DNA from: an uncultured Paracoccaceae bacterium
GTDB taxonomy: Bacteria; Pseudomonadota; Alphaproteobacteria; Rhodobacterales; Rhodobacteraceae
NCBI GenBank assembly: GCA_947492825.1
Contig: CANLNT010000002.1
Span: 814,501 to 878,500, forward strand
Direction: 5' to 3'
DNA: 64,000 nt
Below, in pieces: positions 17,992 through 25,661 of the stretch. Within the stretch, counting starts at the first letter, position 1, and each line of letters opens with the position of its first letter. The translations under genes were made by a program, and so were the position numbers. Under the pieces are notes generated by a model that saw nothing but the letters and a program-made list of their open reading frames with translations, did not search any database and was not told the origin of the DNA.

Positions 17992-19242
17992 CTATTTGGT
18001 GGTATTTGTCACTGTTGCCTTGTCTCCTAGCGACTTTTCAAGTCGCTGCCGCGCCGAGGCGAAAATAACGATGCAGATGACCGTCAGAGCAGCCGACAAC
18101 AGGAACGGTGCGCCGGGCGCGTAAATTGGTGCGGTGTCGGCGGTGAAGTACCAGAAGGTCGAGGTCACGATCAGGGGTGCCACGATAGTGGCGACCGCGT
18201 TGATCGAGGCGATCAGGCCCTGCAGCTCGCCCTGTTGGTCGTCGCTGGCGGCGCGGGACATGATGCCTTGCAGGGCGGGGCCTGCGATGGATCCCAGCGC
18301 GGTCAGTGGGGTCAGCGCGAGTGCAATCCAGCCGTTGGTGACAAAGCCCAGTGCGACAAACGCCAGCACGTCGATGGAGAGGCCCAGCACCACGGCGTTG
18401 CGTTCGCCGATCCGCGACAGGATCGGGCGCATCAACAACCCTTGGACCACGGCGATGCCGATGCCGAAGATGCCCAGCGACAGGCCAATCATGCCGGGGC
18501 TCCAGTCGAAGCGCTCTGCCCCGTAGTAGGCCCAGACGCCGGGATAGACAAAAAAGGCGACCGCATAGATGAACAGGATCGCCATCAGGCGGGTCAGACC
18601 GGGCAGGGCCGAAAGGTGCTGGAACGCGCCAAGCGGGTTGGCGCGGCGGATGGAAAACGGGCGGCGGATTTTGTCAGTGACCGTTTCGGGCAGGATGAAG
18701 TAGCCAAAGACGAAGTTGGCAGCCGCAAGGATCGCCGCGGCCCAGAATGGCGCACGGGTGCCAAATTCGGCCAGCACACCGCCCAGAAGCGGCCCCAGCA
18801 CAAAGCCCACGCCAAAGGCCGCACCGATCAGGCCAAAATTGGCGGCTTTCTCTTCGGGTTTAGAGATATCGGCCATATAGGCGGCCGCGGTCGATTGCGT
18901 GGCGGCAGTGATCCCGCCCAAGATACGCCCGATAATCAGCAGCGTCATGGTGCCCGCCACGGCCATCAGCACATAGTCGAAGGCCATAACAGCCAGACTG
19001 ATAAGCAGCACGGGCCTGCGACCGAAGCGGTCAGAGAGACTTCCGATGGTGGGACCAAAGAGAAACTGCATGACCGCAAAGATCGTGGTCAAGATGCCGC
19101 CCCAGATCGCCGCGTTGGCGAGGTCGAAGTCGCCGACTTCCTGAATGAGGTCCGGCATGACCGGCATGATCAGCCCGATCCCCATACTGTCGAGCACGAC
19201 AGAGATCAGGATAAAGATGATTGGTAGGCGTTTCTTGTCCAT
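17992..19242 (-). CDS. MFS transporter, TetA-like drug:H+ antiporter family
   Basis: Twelve-helix inner-membrane exporter, 416 residues. The N-terminal signature MGIGLIMPVMPDLI (helix 1) and the loop 2-3 motif GSLSDRFGRRPVLL are those of the TetA/DHA1 group. Despite the similarity, this family has many members with no role in tetracycline resistance, so the substrate is unknown. The gene begins a two-gene unit with the alcohol dehydrogenase, and 61 bases separate it from the EamA permease gene end upstream. Confidence 0.9.
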   Translation of the reverse strand: MDKKRLPIIFILISVVLDSMGIGLIMPVMPDLIQEVGDFDLANAAIWGGILTTIFAVMQFLFGPTIGSLSDRFGRRPVLLISLAVMAFDYVLMAVAGTMTLLIIGRILGGITAATQSTAAAYMADISKPEEKAANFGLIGAAFGVGFVLGPLLGGVLAEFGTRAPFWAAAILAAANFVFGYFILPETVTDKIRRPFSIRRANPLGAFQHLSALPGLTRLMAILFIYAVAFFVYPGVWAYYGAERFDWSPGMIGLSLGIFGIGIAVVQGLLMRPILSRIGERNAVVLGLSIDVLAFVALGFVTNGWIALALTPLTALGSIAGPALQGIMSRAASDDQQGELQGLIASINAVATIVAPLIVTSTFWYFTADTAPIYAPGAPFLLSAALTVICIVIFASARQRLEKSLGDKATVTNTTK

Positions 19243-19303
19243 GGTCTGGATCCTTAGCGGTCCTCCAGAAATAGACTGACCAGTTCAGATTGCAACGACG
19301 ATT

Positions 19304-20149
19304 TTAAATTGCAAGATATCCGATTCCTGCAAAGGCCACGGCACAGCCAACCCATTGGGCCGAGCGCATGGGTTCGCGCAGGAACACCCAGGCCCCGACA
19401 ATCGTCAGCAAACCAAAGGTCGAGGCGGCGACAGCTGCGTATTGCGCATCAGCCATATCACCGGCCGAGAACATGCAATAAAGGGCGATGCCGTCGGCCA
19501 GTCCCATCAACGACAAGACAGGCCAGGCGCGGCGTTCGGGCCAAAGCGGAAGCCCGAAAAACCAGATGATGGCCACCAACAGAACAATCGCCACAATCCG
19601 CGTGACCAGCGTAACCGGCAGGTCAGAGGCGAGCGTGGTGGCCCATTGTCCCAGTGCGAATGTGCTGGCAAACCCCACCGCAGAGATCGCCGATAACAGG
19701 ATCGTGCGCCCCTTTGGCGGCACATCGCCCGTGCCATCGTCCGCCAGCGCCGCCACCACGGAGACGCCCACGACGATCGCCAGCACGGCAAGCCATTGCA
19801 GTGGGTGGATTGCGGTGCCGTTCAATGCCGCCCAACCCACCGACAGGATCGGATAGCTTGCAATGATCGGGGCCACCAGACGCACGGGCCCGCGCTGGAA
19901 CGCGCCATAAAGGCCAAGGCTTGCCAGCAGAAAGAAGCCACCTGACAGGACCGAAAGGCCAAGGGCGGGCGCGGGCAGGGCTGCGAACCCGTCCAGCGCC
20001 ACCATCAGCCCCAGATGGAACAACAGTCCCACGACCAGCACCATCAGCAGGGACGCCAATAGCGGCACAGACTGGCTGACGAACCGCACGCAGATGTCGT
20101 GAAACCCCCAGCAAATGGCCGCGATCAAACCAAGGGTCAGTGCTGTCAC
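19304..20149 (-). CDS. EamA/DMT-family permease
   Basis: Inner-membrane permease of 281 residues with about ten hydrophobic helices arranged as two EamA repeats, family of drug/metabolite exporters. The start is GTG at 20149, overlapping the TGA of the preceding lactonase gene (GTGA), so translation is probably coupled. It is the last gene of the run that begins with the HAD gene at 24562. Substrate not predictable. Confidence 0.85.
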   Translation of the reverse strand: MTALTLGLIAAICWGFHDICVRFVSQSVPLLASLLMVLVVGLLFHLGLMVALDGFAALPAPALGLSVLSGGFFLLASLGLYGAFQRGPVRLVAPIIASYPILSVGWAALNGTAIHPLQWLAVLAIVVGVSVVAALADDGTGDVPPKGRTILLSAISAVGFASTFALGQWATTLASDLPVTLVTRIVAIVLLVAIIWFFGLPLWPERRAWPVLSLMGLADGIALYCMFSAGDMADAQYAAVAASTFGLLTIVGAWVFLREPMRSAQWVGCAVAFAGIGYLAI

Positions 20150-20946
20150 GTCAGATGACCGGTGCGGGCGATAAAGCCGTTCAACAGGGCGGTATACCCG
20201 GCGGGATCCTCGACACAGGGCAAATGACCCAGCCGGCGCATGATCTGAAAGTCGGACCCCGGGATCAGATCAATCGTCTCGCGCACCAGATCGGGGGGTG
20301 TCGATTTGTCCTCTGACCCGGTGATGCCAAGGCAAGGCAGACGCAGGCCGGATGTGGGTGTGTAGAAATCGGTGCCCGCGATGGCGGCACAAACGCCGGT
20401 ATAGCCGACGGGGTCAACACCGGCGAGCATCTCTTGCCACGGCTGCATGGCAGGGGTGCCGTAGAAATCGCGCCCGAACCAGCGGGGCATCACGGACTGC
20501 GCCATTGCCGCCATACCGTGGGTCTGGATCATGTCGATCCGGTCTTGCCACAGCTTGGGTGTGCCGATCTTGGCGGCGGTGTTGGACAGCACCAGTGCCC
20601 GGATCAAGTCAAGCCGTTTAACTGCCAGTCCCTGCGCCACCATGCCGCCGACCGAAAGCCCGACAAAGAGCGCGTCCTTGACCGCCAGCGCGTCACAAAT
20701 GGCCTCTGCATCTGCGACCAGCGCGCCCATGCTATAGGGACCCGGCGGCACATCAGATTTTCCATGCCCGCGCATGTCGTAGCGGATGATCCGCAGACCC
20801 ACAGGCAGGTGCGGCAAGACCTGATCCCACAGGTGCAGCGTGCTGCCCAGCGAGTTGGAGAACATGATCGTAGGGCCATTAGCTGGACCTGCGGTTTCGA
20901 CGTGCAGATTGACCCCGTCGCGGGTGATCGTGTGGGTGTCAGTCAT
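20146..20946 (-). CDS. pcaD: Alpha/beta hydrolase, 3-oxoadipate enol-lactonase-like
   Basis: Alpha/beta hydrolase of 266 residues whose closest recognisable pattern is 3-oxoadipate enol-lactonase of the beta-ketoadipate pathway: start HVETAGPANGPTIMFSNSLG, oxyanion region, DMRGHGKSD near residue 57, nucleophile Ser in GLSVGGM near residue 97, acid near 210 and His in RLGHLPCVE near 240. No other pca genes are in the window, so the lactonase role is tentative and a general esterase role remains possible. It overlaps its upstream neighbour by 8 bases and the downstream permease by 4. Confidence 0.8.
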   Translation of the reverse strand: MTDTHTITRDGVNLHVETAGPANGPTIMFSNSLGSTLHLWDQVLPHLPVGLRIIRYDMRGHGKSDVPPGPYSMGALVADAEAICDALAVKDALFVGLSVGGMVAQGLAVKRLDLIRALVLSNTAAKIGTPKLWQDRIDMIQTHGMAAMAQSVMPRWFGRDFYGTPAMQPWQEMLAGVDPVGYTGVCAAIAGTDFYTPTSGLRLPCLGITGSEDKSTPPDLVRETIDLIPGSDFQIMRRLGHLPCVEDPAGYTALLNGFIARTGHLT

Positions 20947-22117
20947 CGTGGATGGTCATATGCGCCATGATCTGGCCGTGGTCGGAGGCCAGCTTGTTAT
21001 AGGGTGCCTCTGGGTGGCTGCCGTCGGTCAGGTGGTCATTGAGGACGCTGAAATACGACATCTCGCCCAGACGGTCCGCGTTGTCGGGGTTGAAGTGGTC
21101 GGACATGAAGATCTGGTCAATGCTCTCAAAGACGCCGCCAAAGGCCGAAGTATAAACCATGTCGCGGGCGGATTTGCGGACGAAGAGTTTCTCTGCCGAA
21201 TGCAGGCGATAACGGGTGATATCGGCCTGAATTTGGTCGTTCTCGTGATCCTTGTAGCGGTCGCCGGAGTGTTTGGCATCGTGGCGGCGCATCCAGGCGT
21301 AGTTCTTGAACGGCACCTCGCCGGAGATGATCTCGGTCGAGACTGCGTGTTCGCCATCGTTGAAGTCGCCCAGCACCATGACCGGGTTGCCCGCTGACAG
21401 ATCGTCGATGATTGCGCGGCGCAGCACCCAAGCCTCTGCCATGCGGCGCAGACCGGCACGCAAGCTCCCTAGCGCGCGGGCGGCGGGGTCGTAGTTAGTC
21501 AGATCAGCCGCGGGTGGGACGGGCAGGCCATCGGGGTTGTCATATTCGCCTAGCTTGGACTTGAGGTGGCAGTTGAAGACGGTCACAACCTGATCACCTA
21601 CCGGCACACGCACCCGCAGGATCGGGCGCGACAGGCGGCGCAGGGTGAACTGCCCGTCCGGGCCGAAGGGAATCACAAGAGGTTGGACGAGGTCCTGTAT
21701 GATTGTCGGCTGGCCCACAAAACCACGGCGCGACAGCACCGCAAGGCCCGGGCGGCGCTGGCCCGGTGCGCCATCATTGGCGTTGGCGGCAAAGGCCAAG
21801 GGCGCGTCGGCATAAGGTTCATAAGCCAGTTTGCGAAAGATCGCCTTGCGCGCGTAACGGCGCGACGGGTCGGGGATATTCGCGTCATTGGCGGCGATGC
21901 CTGCGGCGTCCGCCTCTGCAATCACGTCCTGAAGGGATTCGAGGGAAAAGATTTCCTGAAAGCAGACGATATCAGCGTTCAGGGTCAGCACCTGATCGGC
22001 GAGCCAGCTTTGTTTCCACGCATGTTCTTCGGGCGTGTAGCGTTCGAATTTGTAGTATTCCTGATCTGCCTCGATCAGGTTTTTGACGTTGAAGCTGGCG
22101 ATGGTGAAATCGGTCAT
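20939..22117 (-). CDS. Endonuclease/exonuclease/phosphatase (EEP) family protein
   Basis: 392 residues. The N-terminus TIASFNVKNLIEAD and the internal VCFQEIFS, VFNCHLKSKLGE, VMLGDFNDGEHA and C-terminal SDHGQIMA segments mark the Mg-dependent EEP fold shared by exonuclease III, DNase I and phosphodiesterases. No signal peptide is visible, so it is probably cytoplasmic. Its substrate may be nucleic acid or a phosphorylated small molecule. It sits in the middle of an overlapping run of metabolic genes, overlapping the dehydratase gene by 4 bases. Confidence 0.85.
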   Translation of the reverse strand: MTDFTIASFNVKNLIEADQEYYKFERYTPEEHAWKQSWLADQVLTLNADIVCFQEIFSLESLQDVIAEADAAGIAANDANIPDPSRRYARKAIFRKLAYEPYADAPLAFAANANDGAPGQRRPGLAVLSRRGFVGQPTIIQDLVQPLVIPFGPDGQFTLRRLSRPILRVRVPVGDQVVTVFNCHLKSKLGEYDNPDGLPVPPAADLTNYDPAARALGSLRAGLRRMAEAWVLRRAIIDDLSAGNPVMVLGDFNDGEHAVSTEIISGEVPFKNYAWMRRHDAKHSGDRYKDHENDQIQADITRYRLHSAEKLFVRKSARDMVYTSAFGGVFESIDQIFMSDHFNPDNADRLGEMSYFSVLNDHLTDGSHPEAPYNKLASDHGQIMAHMTIHDD

Positions 22118-23079
22118 GTCAGGGTCTCCAATGCGCGGGCGAACATGGCCGCATCGACGTTGCCGCCCGTGGTGACAGCGATGACAGGGCGGTCGCTGTC
22201 AGAATGAAAAAGGGCGGCGGCAAGGGCGGCGGCACCTCCGGGTTCGACCACGATGCGCAGGCGTTCAAAGGCAAGGCCCATGGCACGCAGGCAATCGTCT
22301 TCGCTAACCACAAGCCCCGGTCCGCAATGAGCCTGCATGATGGGAAATGTCAGATCACCGGGCTGAGGCGTGACGATGGCGTCACAGATTGACCCGCTCA
22401 GTTGGTTGTTCCGCTGGATCGCCCCGGCAGCAAGAGAGCGGGTCACGTCGTCAAAGCCCTGCGGCTCGCAGGGGTGGACTGTCATATCAGGCGCATCAGC
22501 GGCCAGTGCGAGTGCGATGCCTGACGTGAGCCCACCACCGCCGCAACAGACCAGCACCTGTGCGTCGGTCACGCCGTGTGCGGCGGCTTGCGCAGCCACT
22601 TCCAGCCCGCACGTGCCTTGGCCGGCGATCACCTGCGGTTCGTCATAGGGGCGGATCAGGGTCAGGCCGCGTTCAGAGGCAATCGCCTCGCCAATCGCCT
22701 CGCGGCTTTCGGTCTCGCGGTCGTAGAGCACCACATCGGCCCCCAATGCGCGGGTGTTGGCGACTTTCACAGCGGGGGCATCGGCGGGCATGACGATGAC
22801 GGCAGGGGCATCATGGGCGCGAGCGGCCATGGCAACGCCTTGCGCGTGATTGCCCGACGAGAACGCGATCACGCCCTTGGTTCGTTGTTCGGATGTCAGG
22901 GCGGACACCGCCGACCAGCCGCCGCGAAACTTGAAGCTGCCGGTGTGTTGCAGGCATTCGGCTTTCACATAGACCGGACGGCCTGCGATCTGGTCCAGAA
23001 ACGGCGAAGTCAAGAGCGGGGTAACGCGAGCGTGGCCCTGAAGGCGGGTCGCGGCGGCGCGGATCATGTCGATGTTCAT
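22114..23079 (-). CDS. Threonine/serine dehydratase-like PLP enzyme
   Basis: Fold-type II PLP enzyme of 321 residues. The PLP lysine is Lys50 in TGSFKFRGGW, and the phosphate-binding loop is CCGGGGLTSG. It lacks the C-terminal regulatory domain of biosynthetic IlvA, so it belongs to the short catabolic group that includes threonine dehydratase, serine racemase and threo-3-hydroxyaspartate ammonia-lyase. The start overlaps the stop of the hydrolase upstream by 4 bases and the EEP gene start overlaps its stop by 4. Confidence 0.88.
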   Translation of the reverse strand: MNIDMIRAAATRLQGHARVTPLLTSPFLDQIAGRPVYVKAECLQHTGSFKFRGGWSAVSALTSEQRTKGVIAFSSGNHAQGVAMAARAHDAPAVIVMPADAPAVKVANTRALGADVVLYDRETESREAIGEAIASERGLTLIRPYDEPQVIAGQGTCGLEVAAQAAAHGVTDAQVLVCCGGGGLTSGIALALAADAPDMTVHPCEPQGFDDVTRSLAAGAIQRNNQLSGSICDAIVTPQPGDLTFPIMQAHCGPGLVVSEDDCLRAMGLAFERLRIVVEPGGAAALAAALFHSDSDRPVIAVTTGGNVDAAMFARALETLT

Positions 23080-23888
23080 AGGGACTTTAACCAGGTTTGG
23101 AGGGCGGAGACTGCGGCGGGTTCATCCAGAAATGGCACATGGCCGCGATCAGGAACTTCGGCAAAAGTCATGTCGGGTCGACGGGCCTGCATGTCGGCAG
23201 CCGTCGCCGCGGTCAAAAGGTCAGAGTTTGCGCCCCGGATCAGCGCCAGCGGCAGGCCCGCCAGCGCATCAAAGAGCGGCCAGAGGTCGGGGGTAGGTTG
23301 CGCGCCTGCTTCCAGCACCGCGTCGCGCAATTTGGGGTCATAGCGCAGGTCCAGACCGGTGTCGGTGGCGGCGTATTGCTGTTCCACCTCTTCCAGCCAG
23401 CGCGACATGGGCACGCCTTTGAAGTGAACCCAGTTTCGGGCGCGAAAATCTGCCGCCTCAGCATAAGTTTTGAAGGGCAGCGGCTTGCCGATATAGTTCT
23501 TGATGACGTCCAGACCGGTTTGCGCGATCTCTGGCCCGATGTCATTGAGCGCCACGCCCAGCAGCCTGTCCTTGGCCGTGGCAGCCAGCACCATCGCGAT
23601 CAGTCCGCCGCGCGAGGTGCCAAGGATGGCGGCCTTGTCCAGCCCAAGGTGGTCCATCAGCGCCAGAGCATCCTGCGCTTCGACAGGGATCGAATAGGTG
23701 CCGGGGTCGGCCCAATCGGATTGCCCGCGTCCGCGATAATCCAATCGGATCAGGCGGCAGTTCAGATGCGGTGCGACGTGGTTAAAGTCGGTCCCGTTCC
23801 GGGTCAGCCCGGCCAGCGCGATCACCGGTGTCCCGGTGCCTTCGTCGACATAGTGCAGGCGGGTGCCGTCAGGTGCTGTAAAGGTCAT
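23076..23888 (-). CDS. Alpha/beta hydrolase
   Basis: Cytoplasmic hydrolase of 270 residues. Features in order: YVDEGTGTPVIALAGLTRNG (oxyanion strand and loop), RLDYRGRGQSDW, nucleophile elbow GTSRGG near residue 96, and a C-terminal His in DRGHVPFLDE. This arrangement fits the epoxide hydrolase/esterase group with a small cap. Substrate unknown. A second gene of the same fold (PcaD-like) is present two genes downstream, so the operon may process an ester or lactone series. Confidence 0.85.
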   Translation of the reverse strand: MTFTAPDGTRLHYVDEGTGTPVIALAGLTRNGTDFNHVAPHLNCRLIRLDYRGRGQSDWADPGTYSIPVEAQDALALMDHLGLDKAAILGTSRGGLIAMVLAATAKDRLLGVALNDIGPEIAQTGLDVIKNYIGKPLPFKTYAEAADFRARNWVHFKGVPMSRWLEEVEQQYAATDTGLDLRYDPKLRDAVLEAGAQPTPDLWPLFDALAGLPLALIRGANSDLLTAATAADMQARRPDMTFAEVPDRGHVPFLDEPAAVSALQTWLKSL

Positions 23889-24562
23889 GTCAGGTCCGGG
23901 ATGCTGGTCAGATCGCCCAGCACATGTTGGGGCTGCGCATAAAGCCGGTCCATCGGCGCGCCTGCGCGGTTGACCCAGACCGTGGTAAAGCCGTAACCCG
24001 CCGCCGCACAGGCATCCCAGCCGTTGGAAGACACAAAAAGCACATCCGCACGGTCACCGGAAAAGCGTTTCTGCACAAGGTCATAGACGCTGTCATGGGG
24101 TTTGAAGACGCCCACATCCTCGACCGACAGTGTGGCGTCCAGCAGGGTAGCAATGCCCGCACTGTCAACCGCACCTTTGAGCATTTCAGGCGATCCATTG
24201 GACAAGATCGCGGTGCGCAGGCCCTTGGTTTTGAGGGTGTCCAGCATCACCGGCACCTCTGGGTAGGCGGGCAGTTGCCAGTAAAGTGCCAAAAGGCGTT
24301 CGCGCAGTTCGGGGTTTGCCAGTGCGCATGCCTCCATCGCCCAGTCAAGACCATCCTGTGTCACTTGCCAGAAATCAGTATGCCGCCCGGCGGTGGCCCG
24401 AAGCCAGGTGTATTCCAGCTGCTTGGCGCGCCAGTGGGCTGCAAGTTGCGGCCAGACGGCAGCCAGCGCATCCTGCCCCGGCTCTGCCGCCAGCACCCGC
24501 GCGGCGGCGTTGACATCAAAAAGCGTGCCGTAGGCGTCAAAGACACAAGTGGTGATGGGCAT
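23885..24562 (-). CDS. Haloacid dehalogenase type II (HAD family)
   Basis: 225 residues, matching (S)-2-haloacid dehalogenase, which hydrolyses L-2-haloalkanoates to D-2-hydroxyacids. The nucleophile is Asp9 in VFDAYGTLFDV; the rest shows ILSNGSPEML (motif II), a lysine in VGVFKPHDSVY (motif III) and FVSSNGWDACAAAGYGF (motif IV), all typical of type II enzymes. It is first in a six-gene minus-strand run. Other HAD phosphatases share the fold, so genuine dehalogenase activity is likely but not certain. Confidence 0.88.
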   Translation of the reverse strand: MPITTCVFDAYGTLFDVNAAARVLAAEPGQDALAAVWPQLAAHWRAKQLEYTWLRATAGRHTDFWQVTQDGLDWAMEACALANPELRERLLALYWQLPAYPEVPVMLDTLKTKGLRTAILSNGSPEMLKGAVDSAGIATLLDATLSVEDVGVFKPHDSVYDLVQKRFSGDRADVLFVSSNGWDACAAAGYGFTTVWVNRAGAPMDRLYAQPQHVLGDLTSIPDLT

Positions 24563-24887
24563 GAACAGTCCTTTCGATGGGACCAGATAAACACGGTCCT
24601 GTGGAACGTCCCAGACCTTTGATGCGAAGCGCCGATTTTTCTCGTCCGATCCATGAACGGCGTCACGTCATGCGTTGAGGTGCCATCCGTACCGTGCGGG
24701 TTCTTGAATGATCCAGAAGCGGACGTTCCTGCCATTTGGTTTCTTCGATCAAATGGCCCCTTTCAGATTTTCGTTCTTTGCCGGGACAAGCAAAGATGAG
24801 AATTGACCAAGTCAGTTTTCCGATGCAGACCTCCTGCGTTTCGCTTAGGTGGTCTGTGATGGATAACCTGAGCAGAGGACAATCAGC
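24563..24887. other. Intergenic region, HAD operon / SDR gene
   Basis: 325 bases between divergent genes with no credible reading frame. It contains a perfect 8-base stem (GCCATTTG / CAAATGGC, 11-base loop) at 24731-24757 and a 6-base stem (CTTTGC / GCAAAG) near 24777-24796. GC looks lower than in the flanking operon. It must contain the promoters of both the HAD operon and the SDR gene and marks the left edge of an apparent accessory segment. Confidence 0.5.
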
Positions 24888-25661
24888 ATGAAAAACGGCA
24901 ACAGGACGGCAATCGTTACTGGCGGGCTTTCAGGCATGGGGCTTGCAATCGCACGCCGTCTGGCGAAAGACGCAACGACTGTTGTTGTGGGCGCGCGTCG
25001 TGCTGCAGATAGCGCCCATGTTCGCGACGTTCTTGGTGCCGATCACGCAAACATTCATACGGCCGCCTTGGATGTGCGATCCAGCGAAAGCGTTGATGCG
25101 TTCGTGGCCGAGGTCGCTGCGACCCATGGCGGCGTTGATATTTTGGTCAACGCGGCAGGTGTCTACGAAGAGGCGGCGGTCATCGATCATTCGGACAAGG
25201 TTTGGGACGATCATATCGACACCAACCTTAGCGGATCCTTCCGTACAATCCGCGCCGTGATGCCCCACATGAAACGTGCAGGCTGGGGCCGGATCGTCAA
25301 TATTGCGTCGGTGGCTGCGCACAACGGGATGGCGAATAACGCCGCCTATTGTACATCCAAAGCAGGGCTTTTGGGGTTGGGCCGATGTGTCAGCCTTGAG
25401 GGCGCGGCACATGGGGTTACCTGCGTTTCGATCAGCCCGACTTGGGTGGAGACCGAAATGCTACGCCGGTTCATTGATGCAGACATAGAGGCGACAGGTC
25501 AAAGCCTGGACGCCGTGCGCGCCGCATACGCCAAGTCCAATCCACAGAACCAGCTTGTGCAACCCACCGAGGTCGCAGAGCTGGCCGCGTTCCTTGTCAG
25601 TGATGCGGCGCGCGCATTGACGATGGAGGACTATCAAGTCAACGCGGGCGCGCTTTGGTAG
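24888..25661 (+). CDS. Short-chain dehydrogenase/reductase (FabG-like)
   Basis: NAD(P)-dependent oxidoreductase of 257 residues. The cofactor loop is TGGLSGMG (11-18), with NAAG at 88-91; catalytic Ser141, Tyr154 and Lys158 (YxxxK in AAYCTSKAG) are intact. The start has an AGAGGAC ribosome-binding site. It is convergent with the adenylation-reductase gene and their coding ends overlap by 28 bases. A reasonable inference is that it reduces the aldehyde released by that enzyme, or oxidises its product. By itself it could be any FabG-like ketone or aldehyde reductase. Confidence 0.88.
   Translation: MKNGNRTAIVTGGLSGMGLAIARRLAKDATTVVVGARRAADSAHVRDVLGADHANIHTAALDVRSSESVDAFVAEVAATHGGVDILVNAAGVYEEAAVIDHSDKVWDDHIDTNLSGSFRTIRAVMPHMKRAGWGRIVNIASVAAHNGMANNAAYCTSKAGLLGLGRCVSLEGAAHGVTCVSISPTWVETEMLRRFIDADIEATGQSLDAVRAAYAKSNPQNQLVQPTEVAELAAFLVSDAARALTMEDYQVNAGALW

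Noticed and set aside
18235-19227. 330-codon open frame antisense to the MFS transporter
   Set aside because: Composition is Gln/Asp/His/Gly-rich without hydrophobic core; complementary shadow of a well supported gene.
17992-19242. Tetracycline resistance gene
   Set aside because: The TetA-like MFS signature is family-wide; with no resistance context, calling it a resistance determinant is unsupported.
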